From assembly GCA_013400975.1 (NCBI GenBank), contig WBMZ01002669.1, forward strand, positions 186,001-250,000: a DNA stretch of 64,000 nt. Direction: 5' to 3'. Positions 38,391-51,443 of this stretch are shown here, one piece after another (within the stretch, counting starts at the first letter, position 1; every line of letters begins with the position of its first letter). Made by a program: the position numbers and the translations under genes. This stretch comes from Atrichornis clamosus (taxonomy: Eukaryota > Chordata > Aves > Passeriformes > Menuridae). Under the pieces are notes generated by a model. It saw only the letters and a program-made list of their open reading frames with translations. It searched no databases and had not been told where the DNA came from.

Positions 38391-41300
38391 GAAAACAGTC
38401 ATGAAAAATTATGCTCATAACATTTGGGTAAATGCTAAAGGGTTGGCAGTAGGAAGTTATCCTTACCTTGTGGTAGCTTGAAGATACTAATAAGTATTAA
38501 TTTTTTAAAAGTTCTCCTCAATAGAAACATAATTGTGTCTGTGTTAGTTTTAGAGAAGAATGATTAAAACAAGGATTTACTACTTTTGACTTAAATATCA
38601 AATTTTGTTACTCTAAATATGAGGTGCAAAGGTCCAGCATGCCCCTGCCACTGATTTGTTACTCGTGTAGATGTTGAGGGCAGTGGGTATTCTGTGGCCG
38701 GTTTCTTACAGTTTACTTTGCTGAGATCCTAAGACAGAAAAAGCAAGGACAACATACAGCTGGATAAAGAACATGGCTGTGTGGGAAAGAGAGTTGGCAC
38801 TTCTTGTGATTTGTAAAGTGGAGATAAATAAAATGGGTAGGTGGTAGGAGAAAAGTGCCATATGTGTGAATTTTAATAAAGAAGCATTGTTTTCAGAAAC
38901 TCTGTGTTCACAATATGGCAATAACATATCGTCCCCTCTGAATTTCTTTAGTTTACACTATGTAGTGCTTCACACTTAGAGTGCATGTTCCTCATCTGCA
39001 CTTGCAATACCACTTTCATTTGAGGGCTGACTGGGGCTGAGATGGAGCCTTCTGCAGGTAAAATCCACGCAGGCTTTTGTGTTGTAGGGCCCTTTGCAGT
39101 GCTTTGTGTCACTTACATTCCACTTGGACTTGGATTTGTGATACTTTTATAGCAGCTGTCTCAAAAAATCTGGTGTAGAATTAGCCGAACATGCTCTTCT
39201 GGAGCTTAACAGGTTCCTTTGGTTTTGATACCCAGTGTAGGTAGGCTGGCACTTGGTTTTGGAATATCTTTGTATGAGATCCTGTTTGATTTTGCTGGCA
39301 ACTTCAGCTTTTAGCAGGAAAATAATTGCCAGCCTCCTAAGATCTAAGTGACATCACTTAATTTTTTCTTTTATATGTTTGAGACCTTGGTGTTTTTCTG
39401 CACGTCTGTTTATTTTGAGAGGACCTCTCATGAAGAGCAGAGAGGGATGCATAACTGTGCAAAGGTGAAAAAATTTCAAGTTTTTTCATTTATTTATATA
39501 GAGGCAGAGATCTTGCCTAATTCAGAACTGTTGCAATCGCTCAGGAAATGGCTTGAGCTGAAGAAGCACAGCCTGACCTCTAGATAAAATTTAGAGATAG
39601 TGAAAAAAGATCACTTCTTCCCTGAAAACGAAAAATAGAGAGGAATAAAAAGGAAATTTTACATACCTCTGGACTCACCAGTGGCAATTGTGTGTTTAGG
39701 AAACAAATTATAGTTTTGAAATTCGTGCAATAAGTAGTGTTTTGAACTATGAAAAACAGTGTTTCAATGAAATGTTTGTGGCTTTGCTTAAGGGTAGGTT
39801 GAATACATGGATACACAGTGTAATTAATTTAACTTTTTAGACTAAAGTTAAAAGTGGTTTAAAGTTTCAAGAAACTTGCAGTTAAAATACTTTATGTGAT
39901 GCAAGTATTAGTGGCTTTCTGATTTCTGATCTGGTATTTCAAAGGAAATGCTACCCAGTGTGGGTGCAAAGCATCACCCACAGGTTAAGAATAGGAAAGA
40001 TTAATTTTTTCTTCATTTCTATGGTAACTGAAATGTGATCAAGTTTCATTGCATCTAGTATACATTCAAAGCAACACTTCTTAGTTGTGTTCTCAGACTG
40101 TATCCATTCCTCTCAGACATTTAACACACAAACCTGCATTTCTTCTGTTTAAAGAGCAGTTTTGGTTTTCATGGCATAAAGATTAGTTCACAACCCAAAT
40201 TCTGCAGCTTTTTGTCAAGGGAACAAACTGAAGAAAGCCATTAAATGATGGTATTTCATATTCCACTTCCAGGATCCTTTTGCAGGTCTTTTCCTCTTAT
40301 CTCATCTTTGTTGTGGTCCTTGTCACCCCTTGCCCTCTTAGAAAGGGGAAATGCTCTGGTACAAGGCAAAGGGGAAAAAACATACTTCACTACAGATTTT
40401 AAACTTTCTTGTCCATTGATACCAAATGTTTCAGTAACTTGACCTAAACTAACAGGAAAGTTAACAGTCAAGTTAGCTAATCATAATATGAACTTTCTTC
40501 TATTTCCCCCCTGCTAGGAAAAACATCCCCAAGGACCACAGGTACAGGACAGAGGGGCTCATTGCAGTTAAGCTGACCAAGCTGGGGCATATATTTGTTC
40601 TGTCAGAAACAGCTTGAGAACAAACCTTTAGATGGTACAAATATTCAGGTGTGTGTGTATGTTGAAGTTCTTTGCTCTAGCGTCGTAAACGTTTGTTTTA
40701 TGGATGACCTTTATAGTCACATCTCTTTACTACTCATTACTAGGTTAGTGTCATGTAAATATATTCTAAGGGTAATTATTTATGGTATGGTGTCAAGCAG
40801 AGTTTGAGGTATGGGTGAAGCCTAATGGGATTAAATTTTGCTGAGCTCTGTCAGTATTCTTTATTTTCTTAAACACAAAGTATTTTACGTCTTCCCCTCC
40901 AGAAAGTCACCGTGATTATCTCAGCTGGTCAGCCACAGCTACTGTGACTCTGCAGAAGATAGGGATCACTTCCCAAGCACAATATTTTTAACTTACAGAA
41001 CACAACCAAAATCAATCCTTCACCACAACAAATCAATCACTCAAGCAGGCTTATGAGTTGTGCTAGGAGTGAGCATGGAAAGCCACAGATGATACACAGA
41101 GCATAACAAGTCATTAATTTCTTCCTAAGTAGCAGATGAATGCGATGCTTCTCAGCTTCTTTCAAATTAAATTTACTAAAGGATCAATCTTGTGTGTTAA
41201 TTCTTACTGTTTCTAGAACAACAGTATTGCATGTATTCTTACAGGTACAGGGTCTCAGAAAATACAACTTCCTAACAAAATACTGGGAGAGCTAATGTTT

Positions 41301-43895
41301 ATGGTGTCCTCTGTGAAAGCTTTGTAACCTTTCCAGGCATGTTCCCCTACTACTTTTTCCTGTGTTACATTCCTCGTAAAGAGGTGGCTTTTTGCAGTGC
41401 TCCCCAGGTCTCTTTATACATTCTAATCGGTCATTTTGGTTCTGGCAGAGGCCTTGTCTACAGGAACAGCACATTCTAGTAGGAGCAGCTGTGCAGGAGA
41501 GCAGAACAGTTGGTGTTGGGGAACCGTGATGTGCATTAGATGTCTTGTGTTCTGCTTCAGACTGGCTCACCTGGTTCACTGGCCCCAGTGTTAGCAATGG
41601 GAGGGCATCAGTTAGCCTTCCAGTTCAGCTTCATTAAAAAAAAAGTCAAATTTATACACTGCAAGGTTAGTCTGAAATGCAAATTTAATCTTGGTAAGTG
41701 GGAACTGGTAAAGTTGCTTCAAAAGCATTCTCATGATCCAAGCTAAAATAGTAATGTAAATGCAAGGTGGGTGCTCCTGCCGGAAAAAAAAAAAAAGCAA
41801 CCAATTTCTTATTTGCTTTCACGGTGAACTATTTTTTGGCCTTAATATAGCAGAGTGTTTAAATACTGGTCCGTTGCTTCATGGAGTTCGCGTCAGTGGG
41901 CACATGCCAGGGTGTAACAGGCTGATGGCCTCTGATAAGGAACTCAAGATAAGAGACCTAGTTTGATGGCAGTGCAGTTTAACTAGTGGTTACTGGTTGA
42001 CTAGCTTATGATCAGTGGAGAATCATTTACAGTCATTCACAAGATCCAGCACTCTGTTACTGGCATGCCAGTGATCTTAGCAACAAGTAAAGGAGTAAAA
42101 TGAGTTAAGTGGCACCAAAAAAAGAGTTTGATTGTCTACAAAATACATTAAAAGAAACCCTAAAATCTTCAGGTCTGTCTACGTTTTCTCTGCATCAAAT
42201 GAAGAAATCATGGATGTATTGTTTAGCTACATAAATTTGGCTGCTTCTTTTTTAAAAAGGAGAGAGGGCCAACTGCTGCAAACCTGGAAAAATTTTAAGT
42301 GTTTTAATTGGAGCAATGTATTCTCATACAGCTCTCTAGATCTCTGCATCACAGCATATTACAGCACTAGATTGTGTAAATGCAGCAATGTGTTTTTACA
42401 GCTGGAATGCTTTATTTGATTGATTTTGTCAAATTTACTGGAATTAGAGAATTCACTAGTAGTTTTGGCATAGATAGTTTTGGCATTGTAGTTAGTTATT
42501 GCCACAGAATCTTGTGTTCTTCCTCATCCCAGCTATTTATATGATGCAAGAAGGTACTGAAACCTACTGAAATCTGGTTTTTGTAATAGGGAAAAGTTGC
42601 AGGGCAAGATTAAATGTGTTTTGTACTTGCTGGTTAAACCCTATTATGTATTCTCATAATTGTGGGCTCTGATTCATAAAAATTTAATCTGTGGCTATGT
42701 TTCAATAGTGGCTAACCCACTCATGACGCATGTACCTTCATGTCTTGAATCTGTGTGGTCTTAAAATCTCATTGCCAGTTAGAAATAGAGATCATTAAAA
42801 GTTTAGACTGAGTGGACTTTGAGATGATGGCAAGGTTTCACTTGAGCTCAAGTAATTTCTTAGCTGTTACACTCTATTTTGTACAACACACCTTAAACTG
42901 AGTTATTGATACTGTGCTTCATGGCTATTATATTTTTTCCAAGTACAGGCATTGGTCAGAGTGTGGGCATATGGTCACTACACATTGCATTAATTGCTCT
43001 CTGTAAGCTTTCTGGCTCTGGCCTAAGAAATGAGGGTAGAGTTTTCTTGTTTTGCTCCTCTAGATTCAATGCTTAGCTGGAGGCAGGCAACCAAAGCAAC
43101 TTTAATTAGAGAAAGTCTGTATTGCCTCTAATTTCTTATTTGCATGTTATTACATTAATAAAAAATGAAGCTCTGACTCTGAAAAATGGGAAGCAGAGGT
43201 TAAGCAATTCCTGCCTTCTGTCTCACAGTACAGAAGAGTCCCCTAATCTGGCATTTTGCCTTACCCCACTGCACCCCTTCAACTCACAGTCTAGAATCAA
43301 GCAGACTGGAGGTTATCTTGAGTTTATGTGGTTCAGAGTTCCGTAAAGATATGTCTGCGACTAACCATGATCAGACACAAGCTACTGTTCTGAACATCAC
43401 CTTCAAGTATATTACAAATAGTGGCATAAGTTCCCATGGCACGCAAATCAGAAATTCTGTAAGTTAGTGGTTTCATAGACTATTCTAACAAGCTTTGATC
43501 CTTAATACTTGTTTTCAATGACTAAACGTCAAATACAATCTGTCCCACCGTGATTTCAATACAAATATAGGCAGAAGTTACTGTATGAAACATTGCAAAT
43601 ACCAGTTAATAAATGTGGACTTCAGTACGGTTATTTACAAATGTTTTGTTGGCCTAAATGGTAGGAGTGGTATCCATGCTTATCTAATGATCTGCTATAC
43701 ATCCTCCAGGTAAGAAGGACAGTAATACCAGTGTCTTGGTAAACCTCATAATTTGGTCTCTGTTTTTTGACCCTATGGAAATACCTGACAGTGTGTGCAA
43801 TATCCTTCCTGTATATGGTTAATTTCTACCGTTACGACACATATTGGTTTTGCCTTTTCAGTGAATCTCAGGTGTTTTCTTTACCTCCTTTTCAG

Positions 43896-43997
43896 AAAAG
43901 ACGACGGCGGATTGATCGGAGCATGATTGGGGAGCCGACAAACTTCGTTCACACAGCTCACGTAGGATCAGGAGACCTGTTCAGTGGAATGAATTCA
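43896..43997 (+). CDS. CDC42SE2: CDC42 small effector protein 2, coding exon 2 (residues 19-52), CRIB motif
   Basis: The 102-nt exon is bounded by TTTTCAG and GTAAGC and encodes 34 residues in phase 0 at both ends. It starts with the basic run KRRRR (19-23). It continues into the CRIB motif (about 29-42), which reads [14 protein letters not shown] with the diagnostic Pro32, Phe35, His37 and His40. In the family this motif contacts switch regions of GTP-bound CDC42, and the basic run before it helps membrane binding. No disrupting change is visible. The small open frame 43767-44015 is this exon read through its flanking introns. Confidence 0.98.
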
Positions 43998-45201
43998 GTA
44001 AGCATGAGTGGATGAACATCATTTTGTATTAGAATACAGGAACACTCTATTTGTATATTTTAGCTGAAGCAATGAGTCTTTCAACTGTAAAAAAGAATCA
44101 AACTTAGGAGCGACCTGATAGCATTTTAAGCCCAAGTCCTAAAATCTTGCATTCAGGAATATGGAATATAATTTTTTTAATTCCTGTAGTTATTGACAGT
44201 GCCTTTTAGATGCTGTATAAATTGTACAGAATACTTTTAAAATTAAAAATTCATTCTGATGACATGGATGAACCAAAACAGAAGTATACTTGAAAATTTA
44301 CTAGGATATTGTGTAGAAAACTTTGTGTCTTACAGTTGACTAGATTTCTTACCTTAAGTGCTTTAAGCTGTTTTAAATACAGTTCATGTAAAACTCTTAA
44401 CTTACCTTGGCTTATGGTCACACAAATTTATTTTTGCATGTTCTTGTTGAGCTTTGTCTATACTCTGTAGCCCTGTTGGCAGTGTGAATTATTTCCAGAG
44501 CAAGCAATCTCACAGGTAAGGCTTTGTGGCTTCCTGTAGACGATAGGAACAATAAATATTTTTATCTCTCTGAAAGGGAAAAACAGAGGCTAAGGATAGA
44601 TAATGAAAATGAAGCTATGGTAATAGATTTATCTCATACAGCTTCAAATTCCTGAAATTTCTGAAATGTCAATCTCTTTCTAAGGTCAATAATATAAAAT
44701 ATAGAAAAGGGTTGTTTGTATGTAGATAGTGATGAAAAATAGTTCTTGACTTTAATAATCCTCCTTAAAGGAGAACAGATTTGGAGATGATAAATACTTG
44801 TTGACAAAGAAGAAAAATCTCCCTCAGAGGTATCAGAATAGAGAGCAGAGCTGTAAAAGTTTTAATACAGACAAGGGAGGTCATTTGTAGTTCCAGCTAG
44901 TTTAAGTTGGTCTTACTGAGATCAGACAACAACTTTTGTAACTCAGCATGTAATGGGGAAAGGCAAAGCTAGAAAATTTGACATAACAAAAAATACACTA
45001 CATTTTCCCAGAAACAACACAGTAGACTGGAAATGATTTGTACAAAAACCTCTGTTAGCAAGTTAAATGGCCAAAGACAGATTCAACCTGATAAAATTTA
45101 GTTAGAGCTAATTACTTACTTAATGCACTATATTACATTAGTATTTAAAGCCAGTATAAATTGAAATAATAAAGTGATGGTAAAGTGAGCAGTTTGTTTG
45201 A

Positions 45202-45219
45202 TTTTTTTTTTTTTTTTTT
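45202..45219. repeat. Poly-T run
   Basis: An uninterrupted tract of 18 T lies in the intron. Confidence 0.75.
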
Positions 45220-46169
45220 AAGCTTGGCTTTTGCTTTTTAAATATTTGTTGTTTCTCCTGTGGGAACCTTCCTCATTCTCACAGCTGAGCTGCCTCATGT
45301 GAGTTGGGTAGAATGCTTGAAGCTTTGTTTTTTAACTCTCACACTTTTCCCCTGCTTGCCCTCACCTTTACCTTGCATAATATCCAATTTATCTCAAGAT
45401 AGTAGGTAATTATTTTCTCTCTACATAAACTTCTTCGTTTTGAATGCTTGTAACTAGCTGGGGTTTTTTTTGTTTGGATAATGTGCTGCATCAGTGGTCA
45501 GACTGATTTTTCTGATCCTAGAGAGAAAATACCTGTATGTTAAAAATAATGATTCCCTACCCCACCTTTAGAAGCTCAAATCTCTACTTTTTCACACTGC
45601 ATGTCTCCTGCACCTTCTGTGGTGGTCTCCGCATTTATTCTTCACAGTGTAAATTCCAAGATTACAGTGTTAACCTCCACATGTTTTCCTGTTGTATAAT
45701 TTCCTTTATAGTATGAACATTATATTCCTTCAGGAACCTGTTTGTGCCTTCTTTTTCTAAATAGTTTAGAATACCTGCAATTTAATTGCTTTTTCCCATT
45801 TAAATTTGGTTCTTTATGGACTTTCTGTCTGCCCTGTGCCTTTTTTCATCAGCACTATTCTTCATTACATATCCTTGCAATTCTGACTGAATAGTTTTCT
45901 GACTATTGAAATATTTTGGTTTTTTGTTTGCCTTCTCTGTAGAGTGCCTTGCTCCTTTGTCAAAGGTGTACTTAAAACAGCAGGAGTCTTCTGTGCGCTC
46001 TTTTTTTCATTCCTGTCCCTTCTTTTCCTATTTTGCATTCATATTCCATGGTGAAATCTCTTTCTTCTGCTGCTTCATATTCTTCAGTTTAGTCTTTGAT
46101 TTCATGTATTTCATGTAGTTTCCCATTGTTTTCTTTCTCAAGGTCCATCTGTGCTATTTCCTAATTCTA

Positions 46170-46209
46170 AAAGGGAGGGAAAGAAAAGAAAAAAGAAAAG
46201 AAGGGAATT
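46170..46209. repeat. Purine-rich A/G low-complexity tract
   Basis: About 40 bases are almost entirely A and G, with GAAAAGAAAA-type words. This is a simple repeat without assigned role. Confidence 0.7.
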
Positions 46210-48473
46210 AATGAGATAGATAATTGCAGCACAGCAGTTTGCGTGATCTTTAATTGGTACAATCGTCTTTCCCTTCAAAAATCTTTAACTCCTTAAGTCC
46301 CATCTAAATTAGACATAAGAGAGAAGAACCTTGCTCTTATGTATGATCAAAGAAAGGCAATGGCATCTTTGGGCAAGGAAAAGAAATCCCATTTTGTAGT
46401 GCTGGTTCTTGTAGCTTAAACTGCCTTAAAAGGAGGATGCTTCAGAAAGAACACTACCTTGTAAGCCTACAAGTGTTAGACCTGCTTTTTGATTAGCAAT
46501 TTTAACATTGTATATTTCCTACAAAAGTTTTCATATACAAAATACCCACTGAACTGTTAATGCAGTCTACTTTATTTTGTTGCATTCTCTGCTATAAGAA
46601 CAGCAGCATGTGCATTTTAGACTGATACTTTCTTATCCACTAACACAAACATTTATGTGTGTGACTCAGGAACTGGAGAAATTAAACTAACTTTAGAAGA
46701 AGTATTCATAAAAATTTACACTTTAACCTTGCAATTTGTGTTGACTTACTGCTCTCTAAAAGTTTCAAGTCCTGAAGCAAGTTGTCAGGACAAAAGCATG
46801 GACTGTAGGTTTTTCTAGTTCCTTTTCGCTGGAGTCAGAGTTCATTCATATGAAATTAGTGGCATCCTAACATGACTCTTGTGAATACATTTACATATCA
46901 ATTATTTTTTGAGGAAAAAACTATTAAATTCAAACTTATTTTGTTTCAATGGGCAACAGAAGATGCTTGCTGGAGAAGATGAGCAGCTGAATGTGAAAGT
47001 TCTTAAATACATCCCCATGCACTTCTGCACATTTTCTTACTGGGTTTGTAGTTTTTGATGTCAGATGCATGAGCAAATTTGCTCTGAACACTTTCTCCTG
47101 AAGAAAAATGAGATGGTAATACTGCTTTGCTGCAGCTATATCCCTTATTTTAGCAAAAGGCCAAGGCAGAAAATGATTTAACATTGCACTGCTTTAATGC
47201 ACGAAAACACAACCTTTTGCATAGCATTGCAATATACCATATTGTTGAAGATAAAGATCAAAAAAACAGGCTCTTTTATCACATATGTTTGAAAAAACAT
47301 GTAGAAGAAAGAGATTGCTGATTCATTTTGTACATGTGCATGTGTTTTGCTTTGCTATGGAAAAAAAAGTGCTTCTTTTGTCTTTGTAGAGAGGGAAAAT
47401 ATCATGCAAGCTACTTGGAAATATTTATCCTGTGCTGTTTTAATACAGCTTTCCAGTTATGGTTTTCGGTTTTGGTGAAGGAGGAGTGTAGATTAAATAA
47501 TTGCAAGTGGTGCCCTGCAGGCATAGCCTTGAATGAATGTTATTCTCCACTCATTGTATGGTTGTTAAGTATGCTCTGGGATGCAGAGAGAGAAAGGCCA
47601 AACCTTTAATGTTCTAGTTCTCTTCCTTCAGGCACTTGGACATGATTATTTTGGCTCACGCAAAACAAGCAGGAAAGAACTATGGATTCCCTTTCTGTTT
47701 GGTGATAGAGGCAGTAAAAGTCATAGCAGGATGTGCATGCCTTGGGAGTGGGCGCCGGGGGGCACAAGGGGTGTGTCGTTGTCTACTTATTTGCATCAGG
47801 CTAAAAATACCTTCAAATCAGCTATGTTCAGGGAAGTTTTACTTGACTGTGATTTAAACAATAAATGCCCTGCCAGTTAAAGGAAGAGTAGAACTTAAGG
47901 AAAGCATTGTATGCAGCTACATAAATAGATCAATCAAAAACATTCCACAGAACAGAAGGTCTTTTTTGATTTAGAAAATCCTGGTTTCACCCTATTTTAA
48001 TCATCTGAAATTAGACATACAAATATTTGTAAGTTGTCTATTATATTTTTAACATAATCATGTTAACTTCTCTGGTTTATGACACTTGCCAAAGAACATT
48101 TTCCATATAACAAGATAAATTATAGCTTGTCAGATGGAGTCAATGCCAGTAAGAGATTTGATTTTTTTATTTTTATTTTTTGATTAATCAAGTGGGTCAG
48201 TGAAACCCTGAATCAGCCAGTTTTCTTGGGGAGAGAGGAAAAACTTTTGCCCTCAGCACCAGTTCTTCCATCTCTCTCACTGAGCTATGTGCAGAAGTTA
48301 AAATTCCAGCAAGCCTTTGATGCACATGTCCTCATGAAAAAATAATGTAACTTTATTGGTAAAGGAGCACTTGAAAACTAGGCCTAAAGAAGAAATAAAA
48401 TTAGAAGCAAGAAGATGCAACAGCTCACTGTCTTTCTTATTTCCTCTGCCCTCCTTTTCCCTTCTGTCTCCAG

Positions 48474-48572
48474 GTCAGCTCAATTCAGAATCAGATGCAA
48501 TCCAAGGGAGGCTATGGAGGTGGCATGTCTGCAAATGTCCAGATGCAGCTTGTAGACACGAAGGCAGGATAA
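48474..48572 (+). CDS. CDC42SE2: CDC42 small effector protein 2, coding exon 3 (residues 53-84) and stop
   Basis: After a strong acceptor (CCCTTCTGTCTCCAG) the frame encodes 32 residues beginning VSSIQNQMQSKGGYGGG and ending QLVDTKAG before TAA. With the two earlier exons this gives 84 residues, the usual length of CDC42SE2. The tail is glycine-rich and has no known domain. Residue 71 reads serine where I recall proline in mammals. The stop is intact, and the exon continues 19 nt before a 3' UTR donor. Confidence 0.97.
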   Translation, partial: VSSIQNQMQSKGGYGGGMSANVQMQLVDTKAG

Positions 48573-48591
48573 CCTTGGGGATACCTTTCCA
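48573..48591 (+). other. CDC42SE2: CDC42SE2 3' UTR, first part
   Basis: Nineteen bases lie between the stop codon and a GTAAGT donor (CCTTTCCA|GTAAGT). Because the junction is less than about 50 nt from the stop, nonsense-mediated decay is not expected. Confidence 0.75.
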
Positions 48592-49023
48592 GTAAGTATT
48601 GCACTCTACCTTTTTGGCACTGTTAGAGTAGTAGGAAGAACAATCACACTGCTTTATAATTATCTCCCTATAAAAGGCTGTGTCTTTATGATGACCAATT
48701 CTAAAATCCATTTCTGACTAAAAAATTAGGTATCATGTAAAAATGTTAATTCTTTACACAATAGATGAGATATTGTTCTAATTGTATCAGTCTGTCCTTA
48801 AGCATATTTTAACCAAAGATGATGATGTAGACTAGTATTTGCAGGCGAAGATAGTTGTAACACACAAAGCTCAGAAGAATTTTGTGATGTGATTATGGTA
48901 CCATTTTTGCAATGGTTCCATAAAATGTGTGGTGTTAAATCAATGTGTAGCAGTGTTACAGTTGGGACATGGTCATTCAGAATGCTCAAAACTTGGTTTA
49001 ATGCATGTTTTTTTGTCTTTTAG
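48592..49023 (+). other. CDC42SE2: CDC42SE2 3' UTR intron (432 bp)
   Basis: The predicted intron begins with a consensus GTAAGT and ends with TTTTTTGTCTTTTAG. Both sites are strong and properly spaced. Retention would only lengthen the 3' UTR. It is inferred from splice consensus and recollection of the mammalian transcript layout. Confidence 0.75.
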
Positions 49024-50893
49024 GTTTATGTGAGTTCCTGTATCTTCTTTCCTGTGTCCTCCCTTTTGCCTTGGTGACTGCTTTCTGTGCTCATGACGAA
49101 AGAAGTGATGGCTCATTGTTCACCCTTTGTGATTAGTCCAGTGAAAAGTTACTGTTCTGCTCTGATGATGCCATTTATCAGATTGGTCCAACTGTGCCTT
49201 TCAGTGGCATGCACGCATTGGCCTCTACCAGTATCATGGATGTAGAATTTTTTAGGTTTGGTTTTCACTTTTTGTTTGTTTTAAGGCAAATTAAAGCAGC
49301 AACCTTAGCTTTCCTCATTCCTCAGAAATACTAATGGACAGCATTCTATTGCTTTTTAGTCTTTTAATCTTCTCTCTTCTCAAGTAGTTTAGAAATGAGT
49401 TTCCACTAATGTCTTCAGTCACCTAATGTTCATCCATTTTTGAAAGGTCTGAGACCTGCAAGCACAAATAATTACTTCACACAAAATCAACAGAGTAGAT
49501 GACCGCATGCTTTGTGAGGTTGCTTTGTATGGTGGCCTGCTTGGTGCTAAAAGAAAAAAAAATTGCTTACTGCAGATGTGAAAAATTTTGTTGTGGCACC
49601 AAGTCATGCCTGTTTCTGAAAAAGGACTTGTAACTTAGCTGCTTCAGAGTTATGTCTTTATTTTGGTTTATCCAATTGGTCTTGAAATAATAAGAGAGAG
49701 CTTGCATTCATGCGGCATTTGTTGTAAATGTTCAGTATATTTATTTTGAAAGAGCTGACCTTGAGACTGTAAACCAGTGTAGTACCGTATCTCAGTGTTG
49801 TGGAATCGCTTTAGTCTATTTAAGCAGAAGAGCAACATGTTTGGCTGCTTCCTTTTCTTTCTACAATTTTTCTTATTTTTAAGCTGTACGGTCATTTCCA
49901 GTAGCAGCATGTCAGACTGCCTGCAATATTGGCTGTAAAGTTTAGTAGACCTTTCTAAGTATTTGGCAGTTTCTGTGTACTAAATATTTAGGGGCCATAG
50001 AAGTTGCTAAGAGCAGCATACTAATCTGGCAGAACAGGTGCCAATGAAAACAACATACAGGGTGACTTTTTACTAAGTCAGTAAATGCCTTTTGCTCAGG
50101 TTCCAAAGCATGTTTCTTTCACATGTTGTGAAACTGCATTTTAATATTGCACTGTTTTCAGATTATCTCTGTAAATGGTCCCTCTTTTCGCTCCTTGCTG
50201 ATGGTTTTAGAGAAGTCAATTATTTGAGGCCTGGTTACATTAAATTTTTGGGGAAAAAACCCCCCACAGCATCCAAACAAGTAAGGCATAACTGAGCCTA
50301 ATCAAATACATTTTTATATGCAAGCACACATGTAGACTGTTTTCATAAATGATTCTTTATTCTATTTCTATCCTTTCCCTGATTTCACATTGCGATAGCA
50401 GTCTGGTTGATTTAAATATGTATGAACCTACTTAATCTCCTCTCTCTGTTCGTAAACAGCACATAAAATACACAGCCGTGGAGGTAGTTTGCCTTCCCTA
50501 AGTTGTATTTCAGTGGTAGATGTCACTTATCTGGTTCAATAGTTCAAATTAGGTTGGATAGTAGTCACTGATAAAGATACTGATTGCAGATGAGAAGTTT
50601 AATAGTCTGGATGCATAAATACATGGCGGTGCAGTGATACATACTCTTTTTTAGGGGTTACCATTTCCAATGCCACTTCAACAATGACTCTTAGATATAC
50701 TACAAAACTATTACAAAATTATTTGATCTTTGTTATTGGTAATAGCAGCTTAAATTTGCTTGCCAAACCTATCTTGCACTTGCCAAAATGTTTTCAGCTC
50801 AATAGCCAGGAAAAAAATTGACATATTTTTATAACAGACATACTTTTCTTGTACATTGTGTTCATTCTTGAATAAAGTCAGTTCAGTGTTGGC
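49024..50893 (+). other. CDC42SE2: CDC42SE2 terminal exon, 3' UTR
   Basis: The exon begins GTTTATGTGAGTTCCTG and runs about 1.9 kb to a likely cleavage site after the AATAAA at 50871. It is AT-rich, has several ATTTA words, and contains no interspersed repeat that I recognise, in line with a conserved long 3' UTR. Short open frames inside it are chance. An ATTAAA near 51114 could give a slightly longer form. Confidence 0.75.
50871..50876 (+). terminator. CDC42SE2: CDC42SE2 polyadenylation signal AATAAA
   Basis: AATAAA is followed within 25 bases by the GT-rich segment GTGTTGGCTTGT, giving a complete cleavage and polyadenylation site on the + strand. Confidence 0.75.
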
Positions 50894-51443
50894 TTGTAGA
50901 TATTAAAAGGAAAGTATTGACTTTGATTCTATAAATGCTTTTTTTCAGTTGGTGGCCTACCCTTTTTCTTTGCCATAAATTATACGTGCATTAGTAAAAC
51001 ACTTGCATCTTACAGACAAATTTGTGGTGAAAAGAGTTACTTATTAGTGTCAAGAAATAATTTGCAGAATTGAGGTTTTTTTCATGTCACTTGACCCTTT
51101 TGCTGCCAAGTGTATTAAACCATAATTTTATCAGTAGTATTGTTGCATTGATTTAGCATGTATGCCAGGGACTTCTGCAAGGAAGGGAAAGTTTCTTAAA
51201 AATATGCATTGGATATCTTTCCTTTTGACTGCAACTGTGTGTTACTTTCCTGTTTGTGATGCAGATTACTATGGGGATCAGTAGAAGACTTGTCACTGTA
51301 ATATGCTCATCTGCATTAAAAGTACTTGCAAGACACAATATTGTCTACTCTGTATTTGTCTCAATTAATTTTTATAGTTGACACTCTATTCCTTAAGCAC
51401 TAATTTATTACTTTAAATTTCATGCCCAGTTGTTTTAAACACT
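50894..51443. other. Intergenic AT-rich DNA
   Basis: No gene or known repeat was recognised between the CDC42SE2 poly(A) site and the solo LTR. It may be part of an extended 3' UTR isoform. Confidence 0.5.

Larger units (their letters stand above)
16651..43895 (+). other. CDC42SE2: CDC42SE2 intron between coding exons 1 and 2 (27.2 kb)
   Basis: The intron opens with GTAAGT and closes with a CTTTACCTCCTTTTCAG acceptor. It holds CR1 fragments (19003-19300, 33235-33650, 33828-34130), an LTR with an assembly gap (30902-31499), simple repeats (25889-25990, 26232-26249, 38377-38390) and a 31-bp tandem duplication (25584-25645). The many small open frames on both strands show no protein features and I regard them as chance. 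The long stretches 19301-30901 and 34131-43895 hold nothing else that I recognise. Confidence 0.9.
43998..48473 (+). other. CDC42SE2: CDC42SE2 intron between coding exons 2 and 3 (4.5 kb)
   Basis: The intron opens with GTAAGC and ends in a long pyrimidine tract and CTCCAG. It contains an 18-base T run (45202-45219) and a purine-rich A/G tract (about 46170-46209). No other exon or interspersed repeat was recognised; open frames here are short and featureless. Confidence 0.9.

Noticed and set aside
47581..47880. 99-codon and 73-codon + frames in the last coding intron
   Set aside because: The frames overlap each other, lack domains, and are not flanked by a convincing acceptor and donor pair.
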